From the NCBI GenBank assembly GCA_021186555.1, contig JAJKFL010000011.1:6906001-6970000 (forward strand): DNA of 64,000 bases, in the 5' to 3' direction. The notes under the pieces were generated by a model. It was not told the origin of the DNA and did no database searches. It saw only the letters and a program-made list of their open reading frames with translations. Both the position numbers and the translations under genes were made by a program. Below are positions 1 to 13,778 of the stretch, piece after piece. How positions within the stretch are numbered: position 1 is the first letter of the stretch; every line of letters begins with the position of its first letter. This stretch comes from Reticulitermes speratus (lineage: Eukaryota; Arthropoda; Insecta; Blattodea; Rhinotermitidae).

Positions 1-228
1 AGACAGTTTGGCACATGAAGGTGGTAAGGTTGTCAGCCCTACGCACCGGCCGCCTTTACCCCCAGGAAATACTGCTGGTACTCATTTCTGTTAGAGGCTG
101 AGTCGACCCCAGGGCCATAGTGCGACCGAAAGGATTGTCAATAAAAAATTCCGACACCGTAGGGTATCGAACCCGCGACCTTTTGGCTTGTAGAGCAGTG
201 CCTCAACCAACTGTGCCACCGCGTGCTC
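1..228 (-). mobile_element. tRNA-derived SINE, family A
   Basis: On the minus strand the element opens with a tRNA-like head carrying a pol III A box (TGGCACAGTTGG, plus-strand 207-218) and a perfect B box (GGTTCGATACC, 163-173). The body contains a GGGGTAAAGG-like block and a CACCGGCC motif, and the copy runs off the left edge of the window. A second copy in the same orientation is at 62274-62486. The tRNA part does not fold as an intact gene and continues into a non-tRNA body, so this is not a tRNA gene. Confidence 0.85.
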
Positions 229-263
229 CGCTGTCTCCATCCTGATTGCAGTCAAGTCTTATG

Positions 264-672
264 TAACATTTGTACCTATATACCAATCCACACAGGCTCA
301 TATCCCAGGAGACTGGAATTTTCAGGCATACACAAGTTCCAGAGTGAGCAACATTTCAGGCACCTTGGACTACCCTGCAGAGAGGCTGGCAGATTTTCTG
401 TAATGTTTGCACCTACATACCAATCCACAGGGTGTCACACACCAGGAGACATGGAATCCTCTGGCATATAGCACTTTCACATAGGATGACACTTCAGGCA
501 CCAAGTCTCACATGTTTAGGAGTAAAAATCAATGCACGAATCAAATGTATGGCCTTCAATATATACATATGCAACCAAAAAACCAAGATCCTTTGAAATG
601 GTCATAACTATTTACCAGCTGACATGGCGTAAAATCCCAGAGGACTTGAATCTTCAGAATACATTTTCATTA
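264..672. repeat. degenerate repeats related to the foldback arm
   Basis: Two diverged direct copies (about 264-364 and 401-502) share TACCTATATACCAATCCACA, CCAGGAGAC and TTTCAGGCACC. At 604-650 a third block has CTATTTACCAGCTGACATGG followed by a near CATCCCAGAAGACTT motif, matching 51366-51408. Old, fragmented. Confidence 0.4.
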
Positions 673-3600
673 TAAACATTTTGTACTGAATCAAACTGCT
701 AACAACTGACAGGATGGAAAAAGAAAATTAACACAAACATGTCACAAAATTTAGTACCTATGGCCATACAAATTCCCACACAAAAGGATCATTAGTTTAT
801 TTTCATTTCTGTGCATGAACACTCACCATGCTTTCCATCACAGCAGGATGCAGTTCTTCAACTATATGGAGTATGATTTTTGGAACTCCTGTTTCTATAG
901 ATGCAAAACAGTTTGTCAGCTTATACCTGTTCTGTTGCACGATGGCTTGTGGACTGGATATGGAAATGACTTGTACAAATTTCAATCATACAGCTTTACT
1001 GAACTGATATGGAATGCAACTTGGAATATTTGCACAGATCCTGAAAGGAAACACAGTAAATATATAGTCCTTAAACATATCATATTCCCACAAAACATTG
1101 TAGTTATACTTCTAAGAAGGCACAAGGACATTCATTAGGCATATGGACATACTGCAACTTCAGTTGCTATAAACCAGAATGTCACTTTTCAACTCACTGT
1201 AATAACAGCAGTATGAATGTCATGTCTGACAGATGAGAGAGAGAGAAAAGACAGCATTAAAATATGCAGCTAGTTGGAAAGATGAGACTCAAAAGGTAGG
1301 CTGACCAGGTTCAATGAATCATGACGAGAAGTTGCAGGAACTATAACAAGTGTTTTGTTTTATGTAACAATGCTGGCAACTGCTATGATTATGTAGTGCT
1401 GACGGTAAATCAATAGGAGTATGGCGCTCTGGTGGTGTCACTGTGCAGGAAACGACCAAGGAAGACATCATTCAGTATGTAGCGAATGACAGTTGACCGA
1501 GCCTTTTGTTGTGTGACAGGCACAAAGGCCTATATTGGCCGAAGTGCTCTGGGTTTTAAATAGACTGCCTCACACAATATCAACCAATCTATATATCTAT
1601 CTATCTAGCGAATGAGGCAGGAGGAAGTGGCAAAGCAAATTTCAATGATGAAGAGGATGAATAATCCTATAATATCACTAAGTCTGGCCCTTCATTTTGA
1701 ATTCCAAACAACCCATAACACAACAAAATACACACCTATTTTATAAGGATTATTCATTTATTCACAGACATTGTGGATTATGAGTGTGAAGAGGCAGAAC
1801 GTATGGTTAGCTTAGAACACTGTTTCCCAAACCTCTTGAACTTTAAGACTCTCTTCAGTTAAAAAAAAATACAGACACAACCCCATGCAAAAGTAAAAGC
1901 TCCACGCTGAGGCATCAGTTTACTTCAAGATGCTGGTAAACATTTAGCTACATGACTACACAGCATCACAACCCAGAATACAACAATCTAAAAGCTCCAC
2001 CTCTAAAAGGCAATTCTTCTCCAGTAAAATATATCAAATTAGAGTACAGCAGCCATACTACCACAACCATCTTCCACTGCAAAGCATCTAAAATCATTGC
2101 TTTCCACATTCTTCAGCCTCAAATCAAGCTTACTGGATTACTTGTGAGAAGACCCACATTACTCTGGCATTCAGACCAATCTGTAATATGAAATGTTTAT
2201 GTGCAGAATTCTTAAAACAGTGTACTCAACACTGGCTTTGAAGAGTAATAAACTGGATGACCATTTTGACATGCCTCCTCAAAGTTTTTGTCACATCTTC
2301 ATATACAAGCTTACTAATAAGATGTAACAATTTCATTCATGGCCTCAGCACACCATATTCCAATTAACTTCCCACAAGGAGGTGACCTGACGTGACATCA
2401 GAAATTGCAGAAGTAAGTTTTTGATAAATAATAGAGACATGAATATGCAATTATACTGCCCCCATCCCATGTACCAAAGCTTTGTCCATGTAGCACCTTG
2501 TTTTGTGTAACTACGCAAAAATATTTTAAAAATTTTATGTTGGAGTGTAATAATAAATTTCGAATTTAAGTTACGATGTAAGCTAGGTTGAGTTAGTTAC
2601 ACGTGTTAATAACAGGAAAGCTGTTTCCCCTTAGTAACAGCGACTCTTTATTAGGTTTGCATACGCTATTACTAAGCGAACTAAAAAGCACTGAGCTGGT
2701 CCTTTTTGCAAGCACATGTAACGCTTGGAGGACCGATGCAAAGCGTCTTTGTGAACCATCTTTAGTCAAGGCCAGATGCAAAAATCAGTGCTCAGTTGAA
2801 TATCTGAAGATGAGCTTAGTAGCTCTAATTTTCTTGTTCATACCAGGTGAGTGGTGTGTGGTGCATCTAATACTATGTGACATGGAGTAAATTAACCAAA
2901 TACTTTTTTCCAAATTTCAGTTTAGAAAGAAATAAAATGGGATGAGTTAGAGCTATAAAGTTGATCCAGCTTTAGTGTTGTTAGGACCCACCTTAACCAG
3001 GTAAACATCAGTGTAATAATGGCAACTTCAGTTTTGTTTCTTACATGTGTTGTAAAGTAGAATAGATGAGAATATATATAATATATATATACCACACATA
3101 TACAAACACAATTTTTTTTTAGAAACATGTAACCTGTGTTGTGTCTGTGGTCTGCTGGGACATAAGCTGTAATAAAAATGTGATATTATCTAGCCCAAGT
3201 ACCTCCATGAATAGCTTGTCATTGATACACAAATATCGGTAAATTTTTTATTAGAATTTTGATGTACTAATTCTCGTTGAAATCTTAAAATTCATGATAG
3301 TTTAATTTTGGGGGGGAATATTCACTCATTCAACCAACGAATGCACTTTTTGGGAAATTGTAATAACAACCAGAGTAGTACCTTTTTGAGGAAACCCATT
3401 TTAATACCATCTTCAAGATCATAGTAAGAGCAGTGAGATGGATTAATCCCTTGCTGTGAAACTTGGATAAATGGTAACATGAAATACACTTTAATTTAAC
3501 ATTCCCAGAGATGGTGGCAGCAAAACTTTATGTACTTGTTTAAATCAGAAGGGAAAGAGTATTTGGTACAGTGTGCATTGTTTCCTTAGCAGACTGGACT

Positions 3601-4500
3601 TGTAGTATATACAAAACCCATGTATGGCCGATCGTTTAGTGCATAGGTTAGTTACCAGTTGAACTTTAATTTCACTGCGATTGCATATTGTTTGTTATGC
3701 GTGGTATAGCAGCTCAACTCCACTCTACTAAAATTGATTCAGTGGTAACAATGGAAAAGTACACTGGACAGATTGTTACTATAAAAGGTTGCAGCGGTCG
3801 GATACTGTCGGCCAGTGAGCCACTACAATTGATGCCGCGGTTTGGACACCACCACCGCAGGCCACTATATCCATTTTGTCTAACGTAACGATATAACCAA
3901 TCGTATCTCAAATATTTCCCTTCTTAATATCAGAACAAGTTCACAATACAGCGAACATAAATACCTACTACTGAATTCATGTCTTATTTACTTACCCCAC
4001 TTACCATAAACCACTCTTAACATACCTACTTAATATTCCTAACCCATCAATTAATCTGGGTTTCCATTAAAGGTCATTTACCACAGTCAACGGTAAGCAC
4101 TCAAACTGAAACACGAAACTGGGGTAGAATTCGGGTTGGGTGCAATATTTAACCAAATGTTTGCGGGCTCCGATGTAGTTCAGCCCGACCACAGCACGAA
4201 AATTGTCAGTAGCAAGGAAGGCAGAGTGCGTCTAGAAGACCGTGTGTGGTAGGGTTGATGGAAAGAGGTGGAGCAATGTTACCTTTTCGTTTGGCGAGGC
4301 GAGGGTGCGAGGATGCGTGCGCAGGCCGTTAGGAACTGACTACATCCTGACCACAAACTATGTAGTGCCTGACGACGTGAAGGAATATCGTAAAAGGGTC
4401 AATGTAACGTGCGCAGCAAAAAGATACGAATATATATTCGGCAAGACAATACCCTAGATGTAGTTTGTCTGACAGTTGTATGTGTTGAGAAAAACTTTTA
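673..4500. other. no gene recognised
   Basis: AT-rich, with short chance frames only. A small (TATC)n run sits at 1590-1608, a TATATA run near 3074-3091, and moderate CpG content rises after 3600. Nothing supports a gene. Confidence 0.6.
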
Positions 4501-4527
4501 ACATGTTTCTAGGTTGCCTGTATTAAC

Positions 4528-4640
4528 AAACATAGCCTACAACCTAACCAAAGTTTGTCTCGAGTGGCCGTGTAGTTAAGACACACAACTAGACATAGCT
4601 TACACCCTAACCTACGTCTGTCTCGGGTGGCCATGTAATG
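4528..4640. repeat. 63-bp degenerate tandem duplication
   Basis: ACATAGCCTACAACCTAACC...GTCTCGAGTGGCCGTGTA is repeated as ACATAGCTTACACCCTAACC...GTCTCGGGTGGCCATGTA about 63 bp later. Confidence 0.7.
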
Positions 4641-4999
4641 CCTGCTTGTATAGAAAAGGAAAGTTTCAAATGAGCGCTCCAAGCTGGACGGAGATGTGGA
4701 CGCAGCCAAAACGCTCCATACCCCTGCCAATTTGTGAACTTCGTCACAGCACACTGGATACACAGTGGTCGAGCCAAACTACATCACTGCGCGTTTGCGA
4801 ATCTGGAATTACCATCACCCACTCTCTCTTGTAACCAATAAATAAATTTCAATTTCAATTCACATTTCAATACCTACTTAACACATCATAAGCTCATGCG
4901 GCCATTTCACAATCCTCAATCACACGTGGTGTTCTCATCTACATATAACGAACACAAACCAAAGTTGCAGCACGCCTGTCGTACCTCCATGTAGCCCCA

Positions 5000-5660
5000 C
5001 GATGACTTCGGCAAAACACGGTAGCAGCCGCGTTGTGATTGGTTTAAGTTGCAGCTCAAGGCATCATGGGACCACGGACTCGCTACTTTCCGCCACCTGT
5101 TGTGTCGGACAGGAAATATCCGCTTATTAATCCTGTCACTGGTATGGCGGATCGAGGATAGATGTCGACCCGCACTTTACACTCAACCATTATTTCACGT
5201 GCCCGGGGTGGGGTGCGGGGGTTCAATCGACAAACGAGCAGCAGCTTCACCAACCCCAAGACTAGGAATTCTGCTACACGTTTCCGAAATCAAGATTGAT
5301 ATATACACGAAACTTCACGCAAAAAATGGTGTTACAGTAATATTATTATTATTAATGTTATTATTACCAATTACAGTGGTAGACTACGGACATTCTACTA
5401 CAGGTGTATGGCTTAAAATTCAGCTACCTTTTGTTGCATAGCAACACGGTTGGTTATCTTGTCTCGCAACCACTGAACTCTTCGTGCGAATTTCGACATT
5501 TTCACAGACGTGTGGTCGGAGGAATTCGTTTTCCGGCCGATGACGTTGCTCATTGGGTGAGCCGTTCCCGCCATTTTGAGGGATCATATTTCCCACGTCC
5601 ACATTCCCAAAATATATTGGTGTAGGAGCACTGCCCTCTAGCGAAAAAATTAGCTGCAAA
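5000..5660. promoter_or_regulatory. CpG-rich low-repeat segment, possible promoter
   Basis: CpG density is clearly above the window average and few repeats are recognised. CCGCCATTTTGAGGG (about 5568-5582) fits a YY1/Pho-type site, and a CCGTTCCCGCC string precedes it. The open frames here are short and I recognise none. Could be a promoter or first exon of a gene outside the window; speculative. Confidence 0.3.
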
Positions 5661-7009
5661 CATGCAATCGGTAAACGTTACCTGCTATACTGACCCTACG
5701 AATAACATCGCATCTCAGCTCCTGGAAAATGTCGGATGAATGAAACCCGGATAGAAGGGTCGTCTTATAAACAAGTTGATACGGTGCATTACTTTCTGGA
5801 CAATTCGCGTAAACATTCGACTGTAACTGGTCAACAGACTTACACGACGACAAACTAGGAACCTTTTGACAACCGCCAATTACGGTTAGCGTTTAAAAAA
5901 ATAAATGCTTGTACGATATACCAGTTATCCAGACAACGAAAAACAAACATCACACAAAACATATCGTGATTTGAACCAACTACGTAGCAGGTTTGTATGC
6001 GACAAATCCGGCTAATTCCATCCCCAATTTTTCGGTCGCCACCACTTTGAGTTGACAACAACATTCGCTTGACATGCATTGCCACATTTAAAGCGCACTA
6101 GTTGTACCCGTGCGAATAATTCCAACGTAGAAACAGTAAAATTCTCAATCAGCAAAATTTACAGCATTTTATTCTTCAGAAACATTAAAAGCTGTACTTA
6201 CACTTGATGCTAGGCAATTTCGTTCAGAGATCAATGGCTCTTAAGCAACGTCTAAATAACACACTAAAGGCTTCCAGCACGTGTCAATATGAAGCACAAT
6301 GTTGAAATCCACATGCCCTACTTAATGCAGGGGCATCCATATCAATTCGTAACATTAGCTTTTGCGTAACAAAACCATAAAGATGCAATTCATAAAACCA
6401 AATGAGACTGCCATCACTTCTGAATCTCTAGCTTTCTAAAAATGCCCATCTTGTCCGTTATGAAAATATCTGTTGGGGTACTTCAGTAATCATGATGTCG
6501 CAAACATACGTCACCATAGTAATATATGTTATGGTCATGTTCCATGTGAGTTTTTACCAGTATGTTTCCTGTGTTCCATGCTTCATGCAGCAAGCTGGTT
6601 AGGCCTACTACAGAAATTACAAAAATATCAGGTTGAAACCAACCATTAATTAAAACAGCCGCTTGGTATATGGTTTCAAATTTACAATTTCCTTCCCTTA
6701 AATCACACTAGTCTCAACCCAAGTAATACGATGTATAGCCACTGATGCGGTAATTCTGGACTAACTTAACATGTTGGGAATTGGTTAGAATGAAGACATC
6801 CCATCCAGGACTTGAAGCACACAGTCATGAAGCTCAGCTATATAAATACATACAAGATAATCTTTGTATGTATAATGTAACACTGTGGCACATACATGTA
6901 CATGTTTATACCTCCTGGGCTAAAACAACCCCAGACCAATTCACTGAAGTGTGTGCTTATATGGAGATCTAATGTCGTTGACTGGAACAAAACATTATTA
7001 GGTCTTCTC

Positions 7010-7150
7010 ATACAGTGCCCAACATTTTTTTGCCCCATCTTATCCAAATTTGGAACTACTCGACAAACGTTCATAAAAATCCCCACTATCAAATTTCACA
7101 TAAATCTGCAGTGGAAGCTGCGCCAATACATGCTGACGAACAGTGTGATA
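7010..7150 (+). mobile_element. family R element, 3' fragment
   Basis: Contains TATCCAAATTTGGAACTACT, CCCACTATCAAATTTCACAT and AAATCTGCAGTGGAAGCTGC, aligned with the 3' half of the 44231-44690 copy. The GACAGAC end is degraded. Confidence 0.55.
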
Positions 7151-7207
7151 CCAGTTCAGTCAGAGAGCCCTTTTATAGCAATATGTCACCAGCAGCAATA
7201 AAAGATA

Positions 7208-7385
7208 CTTAGGTCATGTAAAGCACCCGATATTTTTCCCCAATTTTAATCAAATTTCGATTTTCTCAACATATTTTTGTAAGTCCCCAATATCAAATTT
7301 CACAGAAATCCGTCCAATGGGAGCCGCACTGACAGGCAGACGGATATGACCAAGGTAATAGGCACTTTTCGCGACTACATGAATG
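7208..7385 (+). mobile_element. family R element, 3' fragment
   Basis: Starts ACTTAGGTCATGTAAAGC, then CCAATATCAAATTTCACAG, the CCGTCCAATGGGAGCCGC block, GACAGGCAGACGG and AATAGGCACTTTTCGCGACT. It lies in tandem with the fragment at 7010-7150. Its start is homologous to the 41-bp minisatellite unit at 52698-53234. Confidence 0.65.
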
Positions 7386-8919
7386 GACCAAGTAACCAAA
7401 GCGACTCTTCTGTCTTTTCCCATATCCTAAGATGTGTTGCTGACTAACAGGTCCATAGCTGGCTTGGCGAATCTCTTTTCTAGTTTCCTACAGTTTTCAT
7501 CCACAAACATTACATCACCTTCTCAGATGTTCTTACAAGCATCCACAGATTCAACCTTACAAACCATATTATTTCCAAAAAAATAAAATAAAATAAAATA
7601 ATAAATAAAGAAAGGGGGGGGGGGGGGGACCATTCACCTCACACACACAATCTCATTTATCATCTCAATATATTCAACCCACTGTCTTACTGCATACAAA
7701 CCAACATACTCCCATTCACACACATCATATTTATACTTAACCACAGCACAATGTACCCATTATCATACACTGAAACCCTTATATTTTATACCGACTGATG
7801 ACGGCTTTTGTAAGTCGGAACATGTAGCTGTGTTTAAACGTAGGCTGTGTTTGACTGACAATTTACTGGTTTTTATAATCTCATTTATGCTGGTCAGTCA
7901 GCCTCTCCAGAGATGTCTCCAGCACATGCATATTCAGCGTTCAAAGTTTGCTTCCGAAGAAGCCTTCTTAGATATGATGTGTGCTGACTGGCAAATATTT
8001 ATTAGAGACATTTTGGATGCAACTACTGTCTCCATCCTCAGGGCAGTCCAAGAACACCCTTGGCAGCAACCTCTCCAAAATCCTGCAAACTAATTACCAA
8101 TCTACATGGCATCATATTCCAACAGACTTTTATCTTCATCAGTAACACTGTAAAAAAACTCAAATCATGCAATCAACACTTGTCAAAATAAAAATCTGAA
8201 GGAAGGAAGCTAAGAAAGTGTTCAGACCATGAGATAGTTGTAACTGCAGGTGCTACTTACAACAAACTCTTTGAAGCAGCCTCTTCACTTCTTAATGAGA
8301 TGAATTATTCCACAATGGGTAAATAAAATAAGACATGTCCTTAATTTCACATAATTGTTTATTTATCTACTGTACTCAGAAAATGGGAGAGGGGTATGTT
8401 TTATTTTACTGCTGTCACTTCCATGTGTACTAGATGAAAGTGGTTGATACCCGATGAAGCACCTGAAGGAGTTATATCTGCCACACAATTGTGTTTGGGA
8501 GAGGGGATACCATTTTTACAGAGCATAACTTACTGTGAAGACAGTTCGCAGCACAAATTTATGACGGTCAAAACTAAATTTAAATGCAGAATTAATTAAA
8601 CAAAAAGCCATCATAAACTGCTCTAATTCCATGATGAAATCAGAATGTAACTTTAGACTTCTCATGAGACAAAAGTTTTTTATACCCCCACCCCCTCCCC
8701 CACATAAATCACACTAGTTTTATCAAAATAATAAAATGTCTTCACAAACAATTTTATGTCTTTCTTTCAAGATATTTTTGTGCTAACTGAACACGATAAA
8801 AACCAAGTTTCTTAGTATCAATTCAACTGTAAAAAATGCAGTTATAGGCACACCACATCTGTCATTCATTCAGAAGGTGAGAATGCAGGTGGTAAGTCTC
8901 AAATGACAGAAAATACGAG

Positions 8920-9039
8920 CGTATTAGCATCTTCACTCCATCTCAGATGCAATGCACAGGAATTTAGTTTAAGAAGTTTCGTATTAGCATCTTCCCTCCA
9001 TCTCAGATGCAATGCACAGGAATTTAGTTTAAGAAGTTT
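8920..9039. repeat. 60-bp tandem duplication
   Basis: Two adjacent 60-bp units (8920-8979 and 8980-9039) starting CGTATTAGCATCTTC, differing by one base (A against C at position 16). Recent duplication. Confidence 0.95.
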
Positions 9040-12000
9040 GTGGGCACATGTGAAATATTTTCATACTGAATTATTACTCAAAATAACTATTTCGAGCACA
9101 TTAACACATCCATCTATAAACAGAACAATGGTCATAGGAAGTACAGCGGGGAAGCACCAAGTACGCATGTGAGTAGGTACTGCTTGTTATGGTGACCCCT
9201 GCTTCTTTAATGTAGAAAATGTGGGGAGATTCAGTCTCATAATCATCCCACATACAAAATATCTTGAAAGACATACAACATTCTGTGTAACCTCATTGAA
9301 AAATAAAGGCATTTCAGTTTGGTGTAACCAACATTTTATCCACTCATTGCAGATATTAACTTCCACAGAGAGCATGTGAACTATGTGTCTTACACATATT
9401 CACACCTGGTTATTATACATATTATTCAACAACAAGGAGAAAACATAATGTTTGAAAAGATTTTCTTATTCATACACACATACTTTTTTACACCCACAGT
9501 TGACAGACCATGTGATGACATTACTTAAATAGTTCATTAATCCAAAAATAAAAGTCTCATCCAGTGTGTCGTTTTCTCCTCATTCCTGAATAAGCTAATA
9601 TGAATTGTAAAATCTAACAATAACATAACAAGGTACAAGTAATGGTTATAGTGAGGCTTAAATAACAATAGTTACTAAAATATCACAAAATTATTGATAA
9701 AATGAAAAAATACTGAGCCACTGTCATGTCCTATGTGAGATTCACTTTTCTGAAAAGTGACTCATGTTTTCATTCTCTTCTGATCTCCAAAAATAGATTC
9801 ACTAGATACAGTACACTGGACTCAAAGACAACCAGCCTACAAGATAAGTGAAAGAGTGGGAAACAGGCCTTTATTACTTATAGTCAAGGGGGGGAAGGAG
9901 AAGAATGGATGGGAAAGAGAAGGGAAGGAAAGGGAAGGATAGGGGATGATAGGGCATATGCTCAGCTATGTGAATTTTTAAACTCAAGAAATCCTTACAG
10001 CCCAGAGTAAAGCTTTCATGGCCCAGCTCAGGAAGCAATGTCCCACCGACAGGGTGCGCTAACGAACCCGTGAAAGTGGAGGGATAGCCTGAGCAACAGG
10101 GTTGTATTACTTGAGGCTGGGGAGGACAAAATAAAATATGCATGATCTAAAAAAGCTGCTTGCAGGGTTGCCACAAAAGCAAAATGTTGTAAAAACTTAC
10201 TCTCTATGTATCCAATATGTACAAATTGTGGTGTGCAGTCCTTTTTAATTTCCTTCTGTAGAATATGTTTAACCTAAGCTGGTGTATCTACGCTTGGAAC
10301 GACAGACCACCAAATAGCAATGGTGAGTGGACATTATAAAATTCATCACTTACCAAATCAGAGGGGATCTTTTCAAATCATGTTCAAGAGAGTGCAGAGT
10401 ATGTTTATGGTGTGTAAAAAAAAAAAACACTCTCTGCACAACATAGTGGCTCAGGTAACAAACAAACCATAGTCATACTAACATGTTTAATTGACATACA
10501 CATACTTTATCAATCTCACATATTTAGGAACTTAACATGGATGTGAAACAAAGAGCAGAGTATTCAAAAATTTTATCTTTGAAAAGATCCTCTCTCTTCT
10601 GAGTCCACTGAAGAAAAAAAAAAAAAAAAAAGACTTTTGATATTTTCCTTCCTCCATAACTACTTTAAACGTATATTGAGCCAAAATAATTATAATAAAA
10701 TTTTATATTTGTATGTACATCATCATACACAAATGGATATCCGTAATTTCTTTCATTTCCCAGTGGACTAACAAGCACATTAAAATATATACCTAAATGT
10801 ACTGAATATACTGGTAGCCTAGGAAGTGTAGTTTTTGAGTAGCTATGAGATCTATAGAGACATTAAAATGAACTGTCCTCTTTCCTTGGAAGCAGTCTAA
10901 GCATGCATGCATGCACTGCACTATACAAGGAATAATACTGACAAGACCCTGCCTGCATGGCTGAGCCTTCTCGCAGCCAAACTAAATAATCAGTGGCTGG
11001 GTCAATAACTGGATCTAAGCAGACAGAAAGAAAGCTAACAACTACATCACACCTAATAGGTTACATGCAATGTAAAATGCAAGGGTATAATATTGCTTCG
11101 AACAAAGCATGTCCATTCTTGAATTAATACATTAGTGTTTTTTTTTTTTAACTATTTAAATAATTACTGAGGGATTACATTGTCTACTGTGTCACATTAC
11201 ATGTTACATCGCTTGCTAATGTATAACTATATTATATATTCTATAATAGAAACCTTCTGATGCCAGTTACTGGAGGTGAGAAACCTCACGGCTGGCTCAA
11301 CCTGTCATCAACTATCGGGTCTCTCCCAGTACCTAAATGGGGCGGAGGCATTCTTTTACTGTTTTCTGTGGATAGCAAGAATGGAAGTGCTTTGTTTCCC
11401 AGTAAGCCGCAGTGAGGGGTGGATGGGGGGTCTCTCCGGGCCTTGTCACCTAGGTAACCAATGTGGCTACCAAGCCATTTATATGCAAAAGGATACCGGT
11501 GCCGGAAGAATCTAACTGCGGACAAAAAGCCTGCAATGCTCAATTTAATTTTGAGTCCTGTTTCTTAGGCATTCGTGTCTGGGATTAAAATAAGCTGACC
11601 GAAGCCTATAATGTGATAACACCTAGAAGCTAGCAAGCAGCGACTCAAGCTAACCCTGCTCTGCCGGAACTCTCTGTTAAAATGCTGCCTAGACCCTTGA
11701 CTACAGTCAATTCTGGAAGCTCTCTTTTCTAAATCTTGGTATTAAAGGGAAAGATATTCTTTAACAACATGGTCTAAGTTTTCAATAATCACTATTTCTA
11801 ACTCCTGAATAAAAGTAACATGCACTTTTAAAACTCATTCGAGGTCAATGACCACAAGTCCATTCAGCTTCTTAAATACTATATACATAACACTTCTGAT
11901 TCATAACAACACCAATCATCTGCCACAAAGGTGCACTTGACCTCAACCTTGAATGAAGACAATATAAACAACATAATTATTTTTGAAAACAAGAAGAGTT

Positions 12001-12095
12001 TAGGCTTTGCGATGTAAATACAGTGCATTACTCTTCTCAAATCCCATCTTATCACATTAATCTTACAACTAATCTAGTAATGTGTGTGTGTATAT

Positions 12096-12138
<43 letters not shown>

Positions 12139-13500
12139 TGTGGCTTACGTATGTACAACAACCTTATCTATCTTACCCTTTAATACCAAACATCAACTCC
12201 TCAAGGTTGGGGCAACTTGACTGTTGACAGACAGAATCCAACCAAAACACACACTATTCGAGCCTGCTAAGAAGAAAAAACCTTTGCCCTGACCTAACTT
12301 TGATTCTTAAATGCTGTACAGGAACATTTACTTCAGTTTTAAAAAAATGTGGCACTTCTTTCGTCTGAGAGATATCACGGAGTACAATACAAGCGTAGTG
12401 CAAACAAGACCGCTTTCATTCTTGCGAGGCTCTCGGGTCCTGTTTGCACTAAATACGTTTGTTTAAGGGAAAACATCCAAATACGTTTTGTCACAGCCTC
12501 TAAGGACAGAACACCAGTTAGAGACTGAGTTACAATCACTCATTTGACTAGAACCAATCAGGATTTTCCTTTCTTGTGTATATGGTTTGGCAGAAAACAA
12601 AATGTCAACAATTAATAAAAATCACAGGTGACATCATTTTAATACCATGGCAGTGACCTTTTGCAGTCTTCCAGATTTTTTCCCTGGCTTTTCATGTCTG
12701 CAATTATTGTTCAACTTTGCAATGACAATAAATATTACTTTCCCCTCATGTAACAGTATGGTTTATTTTAGAATATATCTTGCAGGCAATACTGCCCTTC
12801 TGCCAAGCCATACCACTTACAGTTAATGTTTTGAATTTCTGTCTGAATGAATTGAAATGTGGTGACTCAGTCTGTAACGTGTCAGTGCTGATAATCCCCA
12901 TCTATCTCACTCACACCTCTTCCTCTTAAGGAAACTTGAATGAGTCCAGCCTATTCTCTTCCTTAATTTGTTGTATTCTGAGTTGGGGCTGGGTGATCCC
13001 AGGCCTTTCACATTTTTGGTAGTACATACTTCAACATCCTTAATTGTGTTCATTAGCTACTATCTACGTGGGGAACAATACAAAACAATAGTTTTGTTGA
13101 TCAGCCCTTTTAAAGGGATTCTCTTTTTTTGTGTATTACAAAAAGAAACTAGGACAATGAGTATAAAAAACCTTTCCACTCTCCATGTTTTGTGGACCTC
13201 GGTGCTCCTCCTTGCCACAATTACCGACGGTCAAGCCATTCTGTTTTTTCAGCCACCCACCGTGCCACACTCCATATTCACATTTGTGGTTACCTGGTAA
13301 AATATGTCCTATGTTGCCCAGTATTATACACTTACAATTTCAGACAATGTGAAATTAACATTATAAATCAATTAATATATTCTGTGTCATTTCATGACAT
13401 AATAATTATATAAAACTTATAATAAACAAGTTTAATTTGTTTAAACAACAAATGAAACCCTCAAGACAGAAAGACAGTAACAGACTTTTCTGCACGAGTG
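9040..13500. other. no gene recognised; one GC-rich patch
   Basis: AT-rich. 11270-11520 is unusually GC-rich (CCTCACGGCTGGCTC, GGGGTCTCTCCGGGCC) and could be an old repeat; 9890-9950 is a purine-rich G/A tract. If the CCCH exon at 13505 is a last exon, its 3' UTR would occupy the right end; a minus-strand AATAAA is near 12757. Confidence 0.5.
12081..12137. repeat. (TG)n microsatellite
   Basis: 57 bp of TG with a TATA interruption. A shorter TGTG-rich run is at 32214-32250. Confidence 0.95.
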
Positions 13501-13504
13501 GAAA

Positions 13505-13778
13505 CTAGGAATTAAACCCAAATACTTGTTGGCAGAGCATGCTATTTGGATTTCCCGAGAAGACCATGTCGCCGGTCCGAAGTTGTCCATAGGCTGCTGC
13601 TACATCGGCAGCAGGTGTCGTTGATAACTGTCCTTTATCCTCCAGCTGTGCTGACATCTCATTAGCTGGGGGCAGTAGAATGGGTATGTGGTAATATTTA
13701 CACAGTGGGCGAACACACTTCCCTTTCACTGCATCCCGGCACACACTGTTACCTTCATGTCCACAACCTCCACATGAC
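13505..13778 (-). CDS. orphan CCCH zinc-finger terminal exon (muscleblind-like)
   Basis: A 274-nt candidate last exon. The acceptor is TTTTCCAG; one leading base completes a split codon, followed by 90 residues and TAG. Near its start is one complete finger, CRDAVKGKCVRPLCKYYH, with CX7CX4CX3H spacing and the Asp-Ala-Val-Lys-Gly core also seen in mbl finger 4. It is followed by Ile-Pro-Ile-Leu-Leu-Pro-Pro, then a Gln/Ala/Ser tail ending VFGFNS. The upstream CGGCGHEGNSV has extra Cys residues. It lies on the mbl strand, 10.1 kb past the C-terminal exon, so it could be an alternative 3' end of mbl. Against that, its frame needs a donor with a split codon, whereas the mbl exons here are phase 0. 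A separate CCCH gene is equally possible. I do not recognise it as a specific named gene. Confidence 0.6.

Larger units (their letters stand above)
5661..8900. other. no gene recognised
   Basis: Apart from the two family-R fragments (7010-7385), a G run at 7614 and a weak hammerhead-type motif at 7795, I see only short unrelated frames. Confidence 0.6.

Noticed and set aside
207..218. tRNA gene suggested by A and B boxes
   Set aside because: The acceptor arm does not close and the sequence continues into a SINE body that is repeated at 62274.
13192..13413. Possible small secreted protein frames near the CCCH exon
   Set aside because: Several overlapping short frames with no signal peptide cleavage context and no conserved motif.
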